In this document: in pieces, positions 33,866 through 42,469 of the stretch
How the letters are laid out: each line of letters opens with the position of its first letter
Position numbering within the stretch: position 1 is the stretch's first letter
NCBI RefSeq assembly: GCF_023656415.1
Contig: NZ_JAMOIL010000002.1
Location: forward strand, 62,001-126,000
Length of the DNA stretch: 64,000 nucleotides
Origin: Nocardioides bruguierae
GTDB taxonomy: Bacteria > Actinomycetota > Actinomycetes > Propionibacteriales > Nocardioidaceae
Reading direction: 5' to 3'
Position numbers and translations under genes: made by a program
The notes under the pieces: model-generated
Told to the model about the DNA's origin: nothing
What the model saw: the letters and a program-made list of their open reading frames with translations, nothing else
Database searches by the model: none

Positions 33866-34666
33866 CTACGGAGCCGCGGAGGTCGCGGGCTCGGCGTCCT
33901 CCTCGCGAGCGGCGAGGGTCGCGGCCAGCTGGTCGAAGGCCGGAGGCTTCTCGACCAGGCCGAACCGGTCGGCCGGCCAGACCCGGGCGAAGACCTTGCC
34001 GACCACCAGGTCGACGTCCACGTAGGCGTCCGAGGCGTCGCACGTCTCCGCCTTGCTCGTGCACTGCAGGTGGTAGCTGGAGTCCGCCGAGTTGTCGCGG
34101 TGGTCGCCCATCACGAACAGCTCCCCGTCGGGGACGGGCCCGGCGGTCCAGTCGCAGGCGCCCACCATGGGGCCGTCGCAGCGACTGTTGTTCTCGATCC
34201 ACTCGTCCGAGGAGTCCAGCGGCACGCCGTTGATCTCCAGGCGTCCGCGGTCGTCGCAGCAGTGGATCGTGTCGCCCGCGACCCCGATCACGCGCTTCAC
34301 CAGGTGCCCGCCGGTCGGGTAGAGCCCGATGCGGCTCAGCGCCTCGGTGAGCGGGTTGGTGGCGGTCACGGCCTCGTTGGCGTCGAGCCAGCCGCCCGGG
34401 TCGGCGAAGACGATGACGTCGCCGCGCTCGGGCTCCCCGGAGCCCCAGTAGGAGGGCTTCTGGACGAGGATGCGGTCGTTGACCTCCAGCCCCGGCTCCA
34501 TGGACCGGGAGGGGATGTAGAACGCCTGGACGAGGAACGTCTTCACGAGGATGGCGAGGACGACCGCCAGCACCAGGAGCAGGATCGACTCCTGCCACAC
34601 CGGCATCCGCTTCTTCTCCGTCGGCGCCTCGTCGGCCGCCGACGGGCCGGCGTTCTCCTCGGTCAC
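33866..34666 (-). CDS. lepB: signal peptidase I
   Basis: Membrane serine protease that removes Sec/Tat signal peptides; 266 residues. A single membrane anchor spans about 25-48. The catalytic Ser55 is in IPSRSMEPGL and the general base Lys124 in LVKRVIGVAGD. Box E MGDHRDNSADS follows near 185. An insertion with several cysteines (HCCDDRGR, NNSRCDGPMVGACDW, LQCTSKAETCDA), probably disulfide-forming, lies in the extracytoplasmic domain. Location next to trmD/rplS is common elsewhere, but here it is a single gene. Confidence 0.95.
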   Translation of the reverse strand: MTEENAGPSAADEAPTEKKRMPVWQESILLLVLAVVLAILVKTFLVQAFYIPSRSMEPGLEVNDRILVQKPSYWGSGEPERGDVIVFADPGGWLDANEAVTATNPLTEALSRIGLYPTGGHLVKRVIGVAGDTIHCCDDRGRLEINGVPLDSSDEWIENNSRCDGPMVGACDWTAGPVPDGELFVMGDHRDNSADSSYHLQCTSKAETCDASDAYVDVDLVVGKVFARVWPADRFGLVEKPPAFDQLAATLAAREEDAEPATSAAP

Positions 34667-34854
34667 GTGCCCTCGTCCCCTGCTCGTCCCGCCACCGCGT
34701 CCCGGCAGCCTGGCAGACCATACCGCCCACTCCGACGCCGGAGCCCTAGCACCCGATCGCGCCGAGGGCGACCACGCTCCCCGCGGTCCGGCCGCGCTCG
34801 GGACGCGCGACTGTGGGCCTGGTCACAGGCGAGGTTCGCCAGTACCGTCCCGCC

Positions 34855-35286
34855 ATGCGTATCGGAGAGATCCTCGCCGCCAAGCAGCACCAGGACGTCC
34901 TCACCGTCGACCCGGACGCCGGCGTGCGGGCGCTGCTCGGCATGCTGGCCGAGCACAACGTCGGCGCGCTCGTGGTGAGCCGCGACGGACGCGAGATGCT
35001 CGGCATCGTCAGCGAGCGCGACGTCGTCCGACACCTGCACCACGACGGCACGGTCGTGAACAACCACGTGGGCGCGATCATGACCGGCGCCGTCCACACC
35101 TGCACCCCCGACGACGAGATGGACGACGTGCTGGGGCAGATGACCCACCAGCGGGTGCGGCACGTGCCGGTGCTCGACGAGGGCACCCTCGTCGGGATCG
35201 TCTCGATCGGCGACCTGGTCAAGCACAAGATCGACGCCCTCCAGTTCGAGCGCGACGCCCTGGACTCCTACGTCAACCAGGGCTGA
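34855..35286 (+). CDS. tandem CBS-domain protein
   Basis: Two CBS motifs make one Bateman module, 143 residues: MRIGEILAAKQHQDVLTVDP ... VSERDVVRHL and VGAIMTGAVHTCTPDD ... VSIGDLVKHKI. Such stand-alone proteins bind adenosine nucleotides and regulate partners; the partner is unknown. TACCGT (34843-34848) 6 bases before the ATG predicts a leaderless mRNA. It is 61 bases upstream of the FKBP gene but that gene has its own promoter. Confidence 0.88.
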   Translation: MRIGEILAAKQHQDVLTVDPDAGVRALLGMLAEHNVGALVVSRDGREMLGIVSERDVVRHLHHDGTVVNNHVGAIMTGAVHTCTPDDEMDDVLGQMTHQRVRHVPVLDEGTLVGIVSIGDLVKHKIDALQFERDALDSYVNQG

Positions 35287-35347
35287 GGCCCCGGCCTCCG
35301 GCTCCGGACTTCAGCCCCCGGCGCCCTCGCCGCGTAGGCTCACGCCC

Positions 35348-35716
35348 ATGGACAAGCCCGAGATCGACTTCCCCGACTTCGACCCGCCCGCCGACCTCAT
35401 GATCGAGGACATCACCGTCGGTGAGGGCGACGAGGCCCAGGCCGGCCAGGCCGTCTCCGTGCACTACGTGGGCGTCGCCCACTCCACCGGCGAGGAGTTC
35501 GACGCCTCGTGGAACCGCGGTCAGCCGCTGCAGTTCCGCCTCGGCATCGGACAGGTCATCTCCGGCTGGGACACCGGCGTGCAGGGGATGAAGGTCGGCG
35601 GCCGCCGCAAGCTCGTCATCCCGCCGCACCTGGGCTACGGCGACCGCGGCGCCGGCGGCGTGATCAAGCCCGGCGAGACGCTGATCTTCGTCGTGGACCT
35701 GCTGGGCGTCTCCTGA
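35348..35716 (+). CDS. FKBP-type peptidyl-prolyl cis-trans isomerase
   Basis: Cytoplasmic foldase of 122 residues with a single FKBP domain: VSVHYVGVAHSTGEEFDASW, QPLQFRLGIGQVISGWDTGV, GGRRKLVIPPHLGYGDRGAG, TLIFVVDLLGV. All usual active-site aromatics (Tyr, Phe, Trp of the GWDxGVQGM region) are present. No signal peptide. TAGGCT (35335-35340) 7 bases before the ATG predicts leaderless translation. A very strong terminator follows. Confidence 0.95.
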   Translation: MDKPEIDFPDFDPPADLMIEDITVGEGDEAQAGQAVSVHYVGVAHSTGEEFDASWNRGQPLQFRLGIGQVISGWDTGVQGMKVGGRRKLVIPPHLGYGDRGAGGVIKPGETLIFVVDLLGVS

Positions 35717-35734
35717 CCCCACCCCGCCCGACGC

Positions 35735-35773
35735 GCGAGGGCCCGCACCGACTCGGTCGGTGCGGGCCCTCGC
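35735..35773. terminator. strong bidirectional terminator
   Basis: A perfect 17-bp stem (35735-35751 / 35757-35773) with a CTCGG loop, between convergent FKBP and riboflavin kinase genes. Confidence 0.92.
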
Positions 35774-35793
35774 GGCGTCCGGAGCGAGGTCGC

Positions 35794-36498
35794 TCAGTCG
35801 CCGCGGACGGCGTGCAGGTCGGCCAGCGACGGGTAGGCCCACCGCAGGTAGGGCAGCGGGATGCCGGTGGCGCGGGCGATGCTCTCGTGGTCGGCACGCT
35901 CGGGGCCGAGGTCGCCGAGCGCCTGCGCGATCGCGACGATCCGCTGACGGGCGCGGCCCGCGCGGGCGGCGGTGACGGTGCCCGAGGCGCCCCGGCCGCG
36001 GGTGGCCCGGACGTGGCGGGGCGGGTGCGCGGGGGCCTGGGTGAGCAGGTCGCCCAGGCCGGCCTCGACGGCCCAGGCCCGGGTGCTCTCGACGTCCGCG
36101 GTCATCTGGGCGACGAGCTCGGCCGAGCCCTTGAACCGGCGCTGGCCGCGCAGCAGGCGGTGCAGCCGCACGACCACGCGGGAGCCGTACAGGTCGCCGT
36201 CGAAGTCGACGAGGTGGGCCTCGAGCAGTCGCTCTCCGTGGCGGCGGTAGTACGTGGGGCGCCGCCCGACGGAGACGGCGGCCACGCAGACGCGCTGCTC
36301 GGTGCCGCAGGCGATCACCACGGTGGCGGTCCACACGCCGTCGCGGACGCCGTCGAGCGGGACGCCGACGTTGGCCGTCGGGAAGCCCAGCTCGCGGCCG
36401 CGCTGGTCACCGCGCTCCACGACACCGACGAGCGGTCCGTGCACGGCGCTCGGGAAGGCGGGGGCGCTCAGCTCGACGGGGGCGGCGAGGGTCGTCAC
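35794..36498 (-). CDS. stand-alone riboflavin kinase domain with C-terminal HTH-like segment
   Basis: 234 residues. Residues about 18-140 are a riboflavin kinase (RibF C-terminal type) domain: GRELGFPTANV (34-44) carries the flavin/ATP-binding PTAN motif, and HLVDFDGDLYGSRVVVRLHR with Glu93 is the catalytic strand. The FAD synthetase half of normal RibF is missing. An Arg/Pro linker (155-182) leads to 183-231, which reads like a TetR-type HTH (ARQRIVAIAQALGDL, IARATGIPLPYLRWAYPSLA). GTG 36498 has a GGAGG ribosome site. It could be a flavin-responsive regulator or moonlighting kinase; function is inferred. Confidence 0.72.
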   Translation of the reverse strand: MTTLAAPVELSAPAFPSAVHGPLVGVVERGDQRGRELGFPTANVGVPLDGVRDGVWTATVVIACGTEQRVCVAAVSVGRRPTYYRRHGERLLEAHLVDFDGDLYGSRVVVRLHRLLRGQRRFKGSAELVAQMTADVESTRAWAVEAGLGDLLTQAPAHPPRHVRATRGRGASGTVTAARAGRARQRIVAIAQALGDLGPERADHESIARATGIPLPYLRWAYPSLADLHAVRGD

Positions 36499-36727
36499 GG
36501 GTGTTCCTCCAGGGTGCGGGGAGCGCCGGCCACTCGGATCAGCCGACGACCGTAGTCCACCTCCGGCGGATTGCGCCGGGTTCACTCGGGGGTAACGCGC
36601 CTATTGCGCCTGTGACACACACGCTCCGCCGCAGGTCAGGCGCGTCCGGCCGCGAATGCGGCCACAGAGTTCCTCCCCGCGTCGGGGTGTCCGGGGCCCC
36701 GGCCGGGCCGCGCGGACCGGCGCACGG

Positions 36728-36973
36728 CTACCAGGGCAGGTCGTCGCCGGCGTCCGTGTCGCTCACGCGGGCGGCCTGGCCGCCGACCTCCACCACGTCC
36801 CCGACGACGAGCCGACGCCCGCGTCGCTCCTCGACCTCGCCGTTGACGCGCACCAGGCCGGCCCCGATCACCTGCTTGGCCTCCGAGCCGGACTCGATGA
36901 GCGAGGCCAGCTTCAGGAACTGGCCGAGGCGGATCGCCTCGTCGCGGATGGGGACGTCGAAGGGCTGCGGCAC
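36728..36973 (-). CDS. S4-domain RNA-binding protein, HslR/Hsp15-like
   Basis: 81 residues, essentially one S4 domain: IRLGQFLKLASLIESGSEAK, QVIGAGLVRVNGEVEERRGR, then DVVEVGG. Related Hsp15-type proteins bind stalled 50S-nascent chain complexes. The GTG at 36973 has GGAGG nine bases upstream; the in-frame upstream extension to 37045 is not family-like. It lies 94 bases after the DUF445 gene and could be co-transcribed with it. Confidence 0.85.
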   Translation of the reverse strand: MPQPFDVPIRDEAIRLGQFLKLASLIESGSEAKQVIGAGLVRVNGEVEERRGRRLVVGDVVEVGGQAARVSDTDAGDDLPW

Positions 36974-37067
36974 CCGCCCATCCTCCCCCACCGGGCCGCG
37001 GCGGGCCCACTCCACGCACACGCCGCGCACACTCCGGGTCCTCACCCCGGGCGAGCGCCCCGGGGCC

Positions 37068-38429
37068 TCAGCCGAGGAGCAGCGCCAGGCCGTGGATGAC
37101 GACGCCGACGAGGCCGCCGACGACGGTGCCGTTGAGCCGGATGAACTGGAGGTCCTTGCCGACGTGCAGCTCGATCCGCTGCGCGGCCTCGCGGCCGTCC
37201 CAGCCCTGGATGGTGCTGCTGATGATGCCGACCGCCTCGTGACCGTACCGACCCACGACGTGCACGACCGCGTCCGCGGCCAGCCCGTCCAGACGCGCGC
37301 GCAGGTCCGCGTCCTGCACGAGCCGCTCGGCCAGCAGGCGCACCTCGTCCAGCACGCGGGCGCGCACGAGGCCGTCGGGGTCGGTGAGCGAGCCGACCAG
37401 GGCGCGACGCAGCGCGTCCCACACCGACACGGCGGTGGCCACCACCTGGGGCTGGTCCAGCAACCGCTCCTTGAGCCGCTCGGTGGCGGCGGCGGTCTCG
37501 GTGTCCTCCCCCAGGTCCGTCGCCAGCTGGGCCAGCCACGAGTCCAGGGCCCGGCGGGCGCGGTGGTCCGGGGTGTCGCGGACGTCGACCACGAAGCGCA
37601 CCAGCTCGCGGTGCAGCCGGCTGCTGACCATCTCGTTGACGCCCTGCGGGGCCCACCACGGGGCCCGCTCCTCCACGACCTCGGCCACGGTCGCGGGGTT
37701 GGCGAGCAGCCAGTCGTGCAGCTCGTCGAGGACGAGGTCGACGACCCCGTGGTGCAGGTCGTCCCGCATCGCCTCGGTGAGCATCGAGCCCAGCAGCGGG
37801 GCGAGCCGCTCGTCGCGCAGCCGCGGCACGAGGCCGTCCTCGACCAGCAGCCGCACGTGCTCGTCGGTGACCCGGGCCAGGGCGGTGCCGAGCAGGTCCG
37901 AGCCCTCGTCGACCAGGCGCTGGCGGGCCTCGGGGCGCGAGAGCCAGGTGCCCACCCGCTCGGAGACGCGGGCCGCGGCGAGACGGTCGCGCACCACGTC
38001 CTCGGCCAGGAAGTTCTCCGAGACGAACTCCGAGAGCCCCGCGCCCAGGTCGTCCTTGCGCCGCGGGATGAGGGCGGTGTGCGGGATCGGCAGGCCCAGC
38101 GGGTGGCGGAAGAGGGCGGTGACCGCGAACCAGTCGGCCATCGCGCCGACCATCGACGCCTCGGCGCCGGCGTTGACGAAGCCCCAGAACCAGTGGTCCT
38201 CGAACGGCAGCGTGACCGCGTAGGTGATCGCGGCGACGAGCAGCAGCCCCAGGGCGATCAGCTTCCAGCGCCGTAGGTCGCGGGCGCGGCGCGCGTCCGC
38301 CTCCTCCCCCGCCACCAGGCCGGCCCCGAGCGCGCGGGCGCCGCGGGGCCCGCGGGACCCGGCAGGGTCGGACGGAGGGTCGGACGGAGGGGGTGGCGTG
38401 CTGGGTGGCGTGCTGGCTGGCGTGCTCAT
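37068..38429 (-). CDS. DUF445 membrane protein
   Basis: 453 residues. A Pro/Ser-rich N-terminus (about 1-25, made of TPxSTPP-like repeats) is followed by a first membrane helix (55-75), then the DUF445 signature FEDHWFWGFVNAGAEASMVG, ADWFAVTALFRHPLGLPIPH and ALIPRRKDDLG. A long alpha-helical region reaches about 420, and a C-terminal helix (NGTVVGGLVGVVIHGLALLL) returns to the membrane. The family function is unknown; the topology suggests a large cytoplasmic coiled domain between two anchors. Confidence 0.88.
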   Translation of the reverse strand: MSTPASTPPSTPPPPSDPPSDPAGSRGPRGARALGAGLVAGEEADARRARDLRRWKLIALGLLLVAAITYAVTLPFEDHWFWGFVNAGAEASMVGAMADWFAVTALFRHPLGLPIPHTALIPRRKDDLGAGLSEFVSENFLAEDVVRDRLAAARVSERVGTWLSRPEARQRLVDEGSDLLGTALARVTDEHVRLLVEDGLVPRLRDERLAPLLGSMLTEAMRDDLHHGVVDLVLDELHDWLLANPATVAEVVEERAPWWAPQGVNEMVSSRLHRELVRFVVDVRDTPDHRARRALDSWLAQLATDLGEDTETAAATERLKERLLDQPQVVATAVSVWDALRRALVGSLTDPDGLVRARVLDEVRLLAERLVQDADLRARLDGLAADAVVHVVGRYGHEAVGIISSTIQGWDGREAAQRIELHVGKDLQFIRLNGTVVGGLVGVVIHGLALLLG

Positions 38430-38556
38430 CGCCCCCGATCATGCCCGGCCGCGGCGACACGGGCGTGCACGCGGGCCCGCCGGGTAAAGTCGGCCTCCCC
38501 ACCCCGGGTCCCGGTGCCACCGCTCCCGGGCCCAGTCCTTCACCTCGGGAGGCCCC

Positions 38557-40185
38557 GTGCCCCGTCCGTCGGCCGTCTCCCCGGCTGCGCCCGCGACCCC
38601 GCCCGCCCGCGGGCTCCTCGGGGGGCCGCTCCGTGGGCCGGCGAGCGGGCTCGTGAGGGCGCTCGTCCTGTCGCTCGCCTCGGCGCTGGTCCTCGTCGCC
38701 CCGGCCGCCGCGGACGACGACGACCAGGCCTCCAGCGCCCCCGCGGCAGCCGCGCTCGCCACGGCGCGGGCGGCCCTCGCCGCGACGCCGCAGACCGCCT
38801 CCCGCGCCGGTGCCGCACAAGTACCGGCGCGCGGCACCGGCCTCGACGCCACCCTCGCGCTGCGCGACCTGTTCCTGCTGCGCGGCGACCTGTCTGCCAC
38901 CGACCGCGAGGACGCCGACGCGCTGCTCGCGCGGCCCACCGACTCCTGGGACTCCGACGCCTTCGACCGCGGCTCGAAGGTCCGCTGCCGCGAGCACGTG
39001 TGCGTCCACTTCGTCACCTCCGGCCCGGACGCCGCCACGCTGGCCTGGGTGCGACGCACCCTGAAGGTCATGGAGGCCACGTGGGCCACCGAGGTGGGGC
39101 GTCTGGGCTACCGCCGGCCGCTGAGCGACGGGTCGCTCGGCCGGCCGGCCAACGGCGGCGACGGCCGGTTCGACGTCTACCTGACGCAGCTCGCCGACCA
39201 GGGCCTCTACGGCTACTGCGCGCCCGACTTCCGGCTCACCGCGCGCCCGCAGGTGGGCGGCGGCTACTGCGTGCTCGACGACGACTTCGCCCGCGCCGAG
39301 TACGGGGCCGCCCCGGCCGAGACCCTGCGGGTGACGGCTGCCCACGAGTTCTTCCACGCCGTGCAGTTCGCCTACGACTACACCGAGGACGCCTGGTTCA
39401 TGGAGTCCACCGCCACGTGGATGGAGGAGGTCGTCGCCGACAAGGTCGACGACAACCGCCAGTACCTGCGGGCGGGCCAGGTGCGGCATCCCGAGCTGCC
39501 GCTCGACGAGTCCACCCCCGGATCGCTCGCCGTCTACGGGCAGTGGGCGTTCTGGCAGCACGTGCAGGACGAGGCGAACGCCGCCGTCGTCCGCCGTGCC
39601 TGGCGGCAGGCCGGCGCCTACGCGGGGGCCGGGCAGACCTTCTCGATCCGCGCCACGACCCGGGCCCTGGCCCCCGAGGGCGGCTTCGTCCGCGCCTACG
39701 CCCGGTTCGCGGCCGACAACCTCACCCCCGGCCGTGCCTACGAAGAGGGCCGCACCTGGCCGAGCGCCCCCGTCGAGACCCACACCCTGGGGGTCGGCAC
39801 CCCCACCTGGACCCGCACCAGCACGCTCGACCACCTGACCAGCAGCTCCGTCCTGGTCCGACCGGCCTCCCGGGTCACCGACGGCTACCGGCTCGTGGTC
39901 GAGGTCGACGCCCAGCGCGCGGAGGTCGCCTCCGCCGCCTACGTCGTGGTCGTGCGACGGGCCGACGGCACCCTCACCCGCCGCCTCGTCACGGCGGACG
40001 AGGCGGGGCTGGCGTCCGTCTCGGTGCCGTTCGACCACGGCACCGTGCAGGCCGTCTCCGTCACGCTGGTCAACGCCTCCACCCGGTACCGCTGCGACCG
40101 CGGCTCGGTCTGGTCCTGCGAGGGCACCCCCCGCGACGACGGGCTCGAGCAGACCCTCACGGTCACCGCCACGCCGGTGGGCTGA
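38557..40185 (+). CDS. secreted putative zinc metalloprotease, MXAN_6640-like
   Basis: 542 residues with a Sec signal peptide (hydrophobic core about 33-50, cut near AAADD). The zinc motif HEFFH is at 263-267 (VTAAHEFFHAVQFAYDY) with the downstream FMESTATWMEEVV providing a candidate third ligand Glu at about 283. Paired cysteines (CREHVC, YCAPDF/GYC) suggest disulfides. The C-terminal 120 residues are beta-rich. I place it with the MXAN_6640 family of putative metalloproteases; substrate unknown. The start is GTG at 38557 preceded by GGGAGG. Confidence 0.78.
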   Translation: MPRPSAVSPAAPATPPARGLLGGPLRGPASGLVRALVLSLASALVLVAPAAADDDDQASSAPAAAALATARAALAATPQTASRAGAAQVPARGTGLDATLALRDLFLLRGDLSATDREDADALLARPTDSWDSDAFDRGSKVRCREHVCVHFVTSGPDAATLAWVRRTLKVMEATWATEVGRLGYRRPLSDGSLGRPANGGDGRFDVYLTQLADQGLYGYCAPDFRLTARPQVGGGYCVLDDDFARAEYGAAPAETLRVTAAHEFFHAVQFAYDYTEDAWFMESTATWMEEVVADKVDDNRQYLRAGQVRHPELPLDESTPGSLAVYGQWAFWQHVQDEANAAVVRRAWRQAGAYAGAGQTFSIRATTRALAPEGGFVRAYARFAADNLTPGRAYEEGRTWPSAPVETHTLGVGTPTWTRTSTLDHLTSSSVLVRPASRVTDGYRLVVEVDAQRAEVASAAYVVVVRRADGTLTRRLVTADEAGLASVSVPFDHGTVQAVSVTLVNASTRYRCDRGSVWSCEGTPRDDGLEQTLTVTATPVG

Positions 40186-40212
40186 CGGGGCCAGCTGACG
40201 GGGCCAGCTGAC
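40183..40212 (+). repeat. 13-bp tandem repeat containing the metalloprotease stop codon
   Basis: TGACGGGGCCAGC at 40183 and 40196, with a third TGAC at 40209. The TGA codons fall in all three frames. Confidence 0.85.
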
Positions 40213-40370
40213 GCCGGCGGGCGCCGGGTCACCTGTCGCGGTTCGTCCGAACGGATGGCTCCCCCTCGGGTGAGGGCGAGCGGGCGCGCTGCGGGGAACC
40301 GAGGAGGAGAACCCACCAGCACCCCCCTCCGCGCGGTCCGCCCGCGCGGAGGACACGGAAGGACTCCCGC

Positions 40371-41177
40371 ATGGACCTCGGCATCACCGGCCGCACCGCG
40401 CTCGTCACCGGAGGCGACTCCGGCATCGGCTGGAACACCGCCCGACTGCTGCTCGACGAGGGCGCCACCGTCATCCTCAGCGACATGGACGAGCAGTCGC
40501 TCGCCGCGTCCGCGGAGAAGCTCGAGGCGCCGGAGGGCCGCCTGCACACGGTCACCGCCGACCTCTCCACCGACGAGGCCTGCCAGGCCCTCGGCGCGCG
40601 GGTCGAGGAGATCCTCGACGGCGGCTCGCTCGACATCCTGGTGCACTGCGCGGGCGTGACCGGCGCGCAGGGCCTCTTCCACGAGATCGACGACGAGGGC
40701 TGGGTCTCCACCCTCACCACCGACCTGCTCGCGCCGGTCCGCGTGACCCGCGCCGTGCTGCCCGCGCTGCGCCGCGGCGGCTGGGGCCGCGCGGTCTTCC
40801 TCGCCTCCGAGGACGCCGTGCAGCCCTACGACGACGAGATCCCCTACTGCTCGGCCAAGGCCGGCGTCCTCGCCTTCGCCAAGGGCCTCTCGCAGACCTA
40901 CGCGGGCGAGGGCCTGCTGGTCAACTGCGTCTCCCCCGCCTTCATCCACACGCCGATGACGGACAAGATGATGGAGCGCCGCTCGAAGATGGAGGACATG
41001 TCCTTCGACGAGGCCGTCGAGACGTTCCTCTCCGACCAGCGCCCGCACATGGAGCTCGGCCGCCGCGGCGAGCCCGACGAGGTCGCCAACGTCATCGTCT
41101 TCCTGTGCTCCGAGGCCGCCAGCTTCGTCAACGGCTCCAACTACCGGGTCGACGCCGGCTCGGTGGCGACGATCTGA
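40371..41177 (+). CDS. SDR-family oxidoreductase
   Basis: 268 residues. TGGDSGIG (13-20), CAGVTGAQG, Ser146 in FLASEDAV, Tyr159 and Lys163 in YCSAKAGVLAFAKGL, and the C-terminal RRGEPDEVANVIVFLCSEAA with VDAGS are the features of 3-oxoacyl-ACP-reductase-like SDRs. A GGAAGGA ribosome site precedes the ATG. It is 26 bases upstream of an FAD oxidoreductase, so both likely act in one catabolic route; the substrate cannot be told. The gap 40213-40370 shows nothing recognisable. Confidence 0.87.
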   Translation: MDLGITGRTALVTGGDSGIGWNTARLLLDEGATVILSDMDEQSLAASAEKLEAPEGRLHTVTADLSTDEACQALGARVEEILDGGSLDILVHCAGVTGAQGLFHEIDDEGWVSTLTTDLLAPVRVTRAVLPALRRGGWGRAVFLASEDAVQPYDDEIPYCSAKAGVLAFAKGLSQTYAGEGLLVNCVSPAFIHTPMTDKMMERRSKMEDMSFDEAVETFLSDQRPHMELGRRGEPDEVANVIVFLCSEAASFVNGSNYRVDAGSVATI

Positions 41178-41203
41178 CCCGGCCCCGACGAGAGGAGAGA
41201 GCC

Positions 41204-42412
41204 ATGACGCGCTACGACTACCTGATCATCGGCGGCGGCATGAGCGCCGACGCCGCCGCGCAGGCGATCCGCGAGAAGGACGAGAACGGCACCATCGGCA
41301 TCCTGTCCGAGGAGCCGACCCAGCCGTTCCCCCGGCCGGCGCTGAGCAAGAAGCTGTGGACCGACCCCGACTTCACCCGGGACGAGAACTGGCTCGGCAC
41401 CGTCGAGGCGGCCCGCGCCGACGTCCTGCTCGAGCACCGTGTCGTCGGGGTCGACACCGATGCCCGGTCGGTGACCTGCGCCAACGGTGACACCTACTCC
41501 TACGGCCGGCTGCTGGTCGCGACCGGTGGGCACCCGCGCACGCTCGAGGGTCTGCCCGAGGGCGAACGGGTGCTGTACTACCGCTCGCTGCGCGACTACG
41601 AGCGCCTGCGCGCGCTGACCTCCGGTGACGGCCTGGCCGACGTCAAGCCGCACGTCGCCGTCGTGGGTGGCGGCTACATCGGCACCGAGATCGCCGCCGC
41701 GATGCTGGGCGAGGGCTGCCAGGTCACCCTCGTCCACCCCGACGAGGTGCTCGGTGAGAAGACCTACCCCACCGAGCTCGCGCGCGAGCTGGACCAGGAG
41801 TTCCGCTCCCACGGTGCGACCGTGCTCGCCGGGGCACGGGTCACCGACGGGGACGAGGAGGGTGACGGCGTGCGGCTCAACCTCTCCGACGGATCCGTCG
41901 TGGAGGCCGACGTGGCGGTCGTGGGGCTCGGCATCGAGCCGGCCACCGGCTTCCTGTCGGGATCGCTGCGGCGCGCCGAGGACGGCAGCATCCTGGTGGA
42001 CGACCGGCTGCGCACCTCCGCGCCCGACGTGTGGGCCTGCGGCGACGTGGTGACCTACCCGGACGCCGTGCTCGGCCTGCGCCGGGTGGAGCACGTCGAC
42101 AACGCCACCACCATGGGCGCCGTCGCCGGACGCAACCTGGCTGGCGCGGAGGAGGTCTACGACCACACGCCGATGTTCTACTCCGACCTCTTCGACCTCG
42201 GCTACGAGGCCGTGGGCACGCTCGACGCCTCGCTGGAGACGTTCGTGGAGGACGCCGGCGACGGCGGCCGGATCGTCTACTACCTCACCGACGACGAGGT
42301 GGTCGGCGTGCTCGGCTGGAACGTCTTCGGCAGGACGGACGCCGCGGTGGCGCTGCTGGCGCAGCACAGCCGCCCTGCGGACGCCTCCGACCTGGCCGGC
42401 GCGCTGGACTGA
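41204..42412 (+). CDS. FAD-dependent pyridine nucleotide oxidoreductase, ferredoxin/rubredoxin reductase-like
   Basis: 402 residues. The FAD Rossmann motif is YLIIGGGMSADAAAQAIRE near the start, the ATG box is LLVATGG, the NAD(P) Rossmann is VAVVGGGYIGTEIAAAML (about 155-172), and the second FAD motif is VWACGDVVTYPD. The C-terminal reductase-like domain resembles AIF/BphA4-type ferredoxin reductases. No ferredoxin gene is adjacent. AGAGGAGAG ribosome site; co-transcribed with the preceding SDR. Confidence 0.87.
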   Translation: MTRYDYLIIGGGMSADAAAQAIREKDENGTIGILSEEPTQPFPRPALSKKLWTDPDFTRDENWLGTVEAARADVLLEHRVVGVDTDARSVTCANGDTYSYGRLLVATGGHPRTLEGLPEGERVLYYRSLRDYERLRALTSGDGLADVKPHVAVVGGGYIGTEIAAAMLGEGCQVTLVHPDEVLGEKTYPTELARELDQEFRSHGATVLAGARVTDGDEEGDGVRLNLSDGSVVEADVAVVGLGIEPATGFLSGSLRRAEDGSILVDDRLRTSAPDVWACGDVVTYPDAVLGLRRVEHVDNATTMGAVAGRNLAGAEEVYDHTPMFYSDLFDLGYEAVGTLDASLETFVEDAGDGGRIVYYLTDDEVVGVLGWNVFGRTDAAVALLAQHSRPADASDLAGALD

Positions 42413-42452
42413 GCGACCGCTTCCGTCGGGCCGGTGCCCCGGGTTCCAGGGC

Positions 42453-42469
42453 TCAGGGCTCAGCGCTCA
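42453..42469 (-). repeat. 7-bp tandem TGA repeats at the YitT stop
   Basis: On the minus strand TGA occurs at 42469, 42462 and 42455 in TGAGCxC units, covering all three frames. Confidence 0.7.

Noticed and set aside
37042..40356. Minus-strand open frame of about 1100 codons
   Set aside because: Runs antisense to the metalloprotease gene and in a wrong frame over the DUF445 gene; no domain-like segments.
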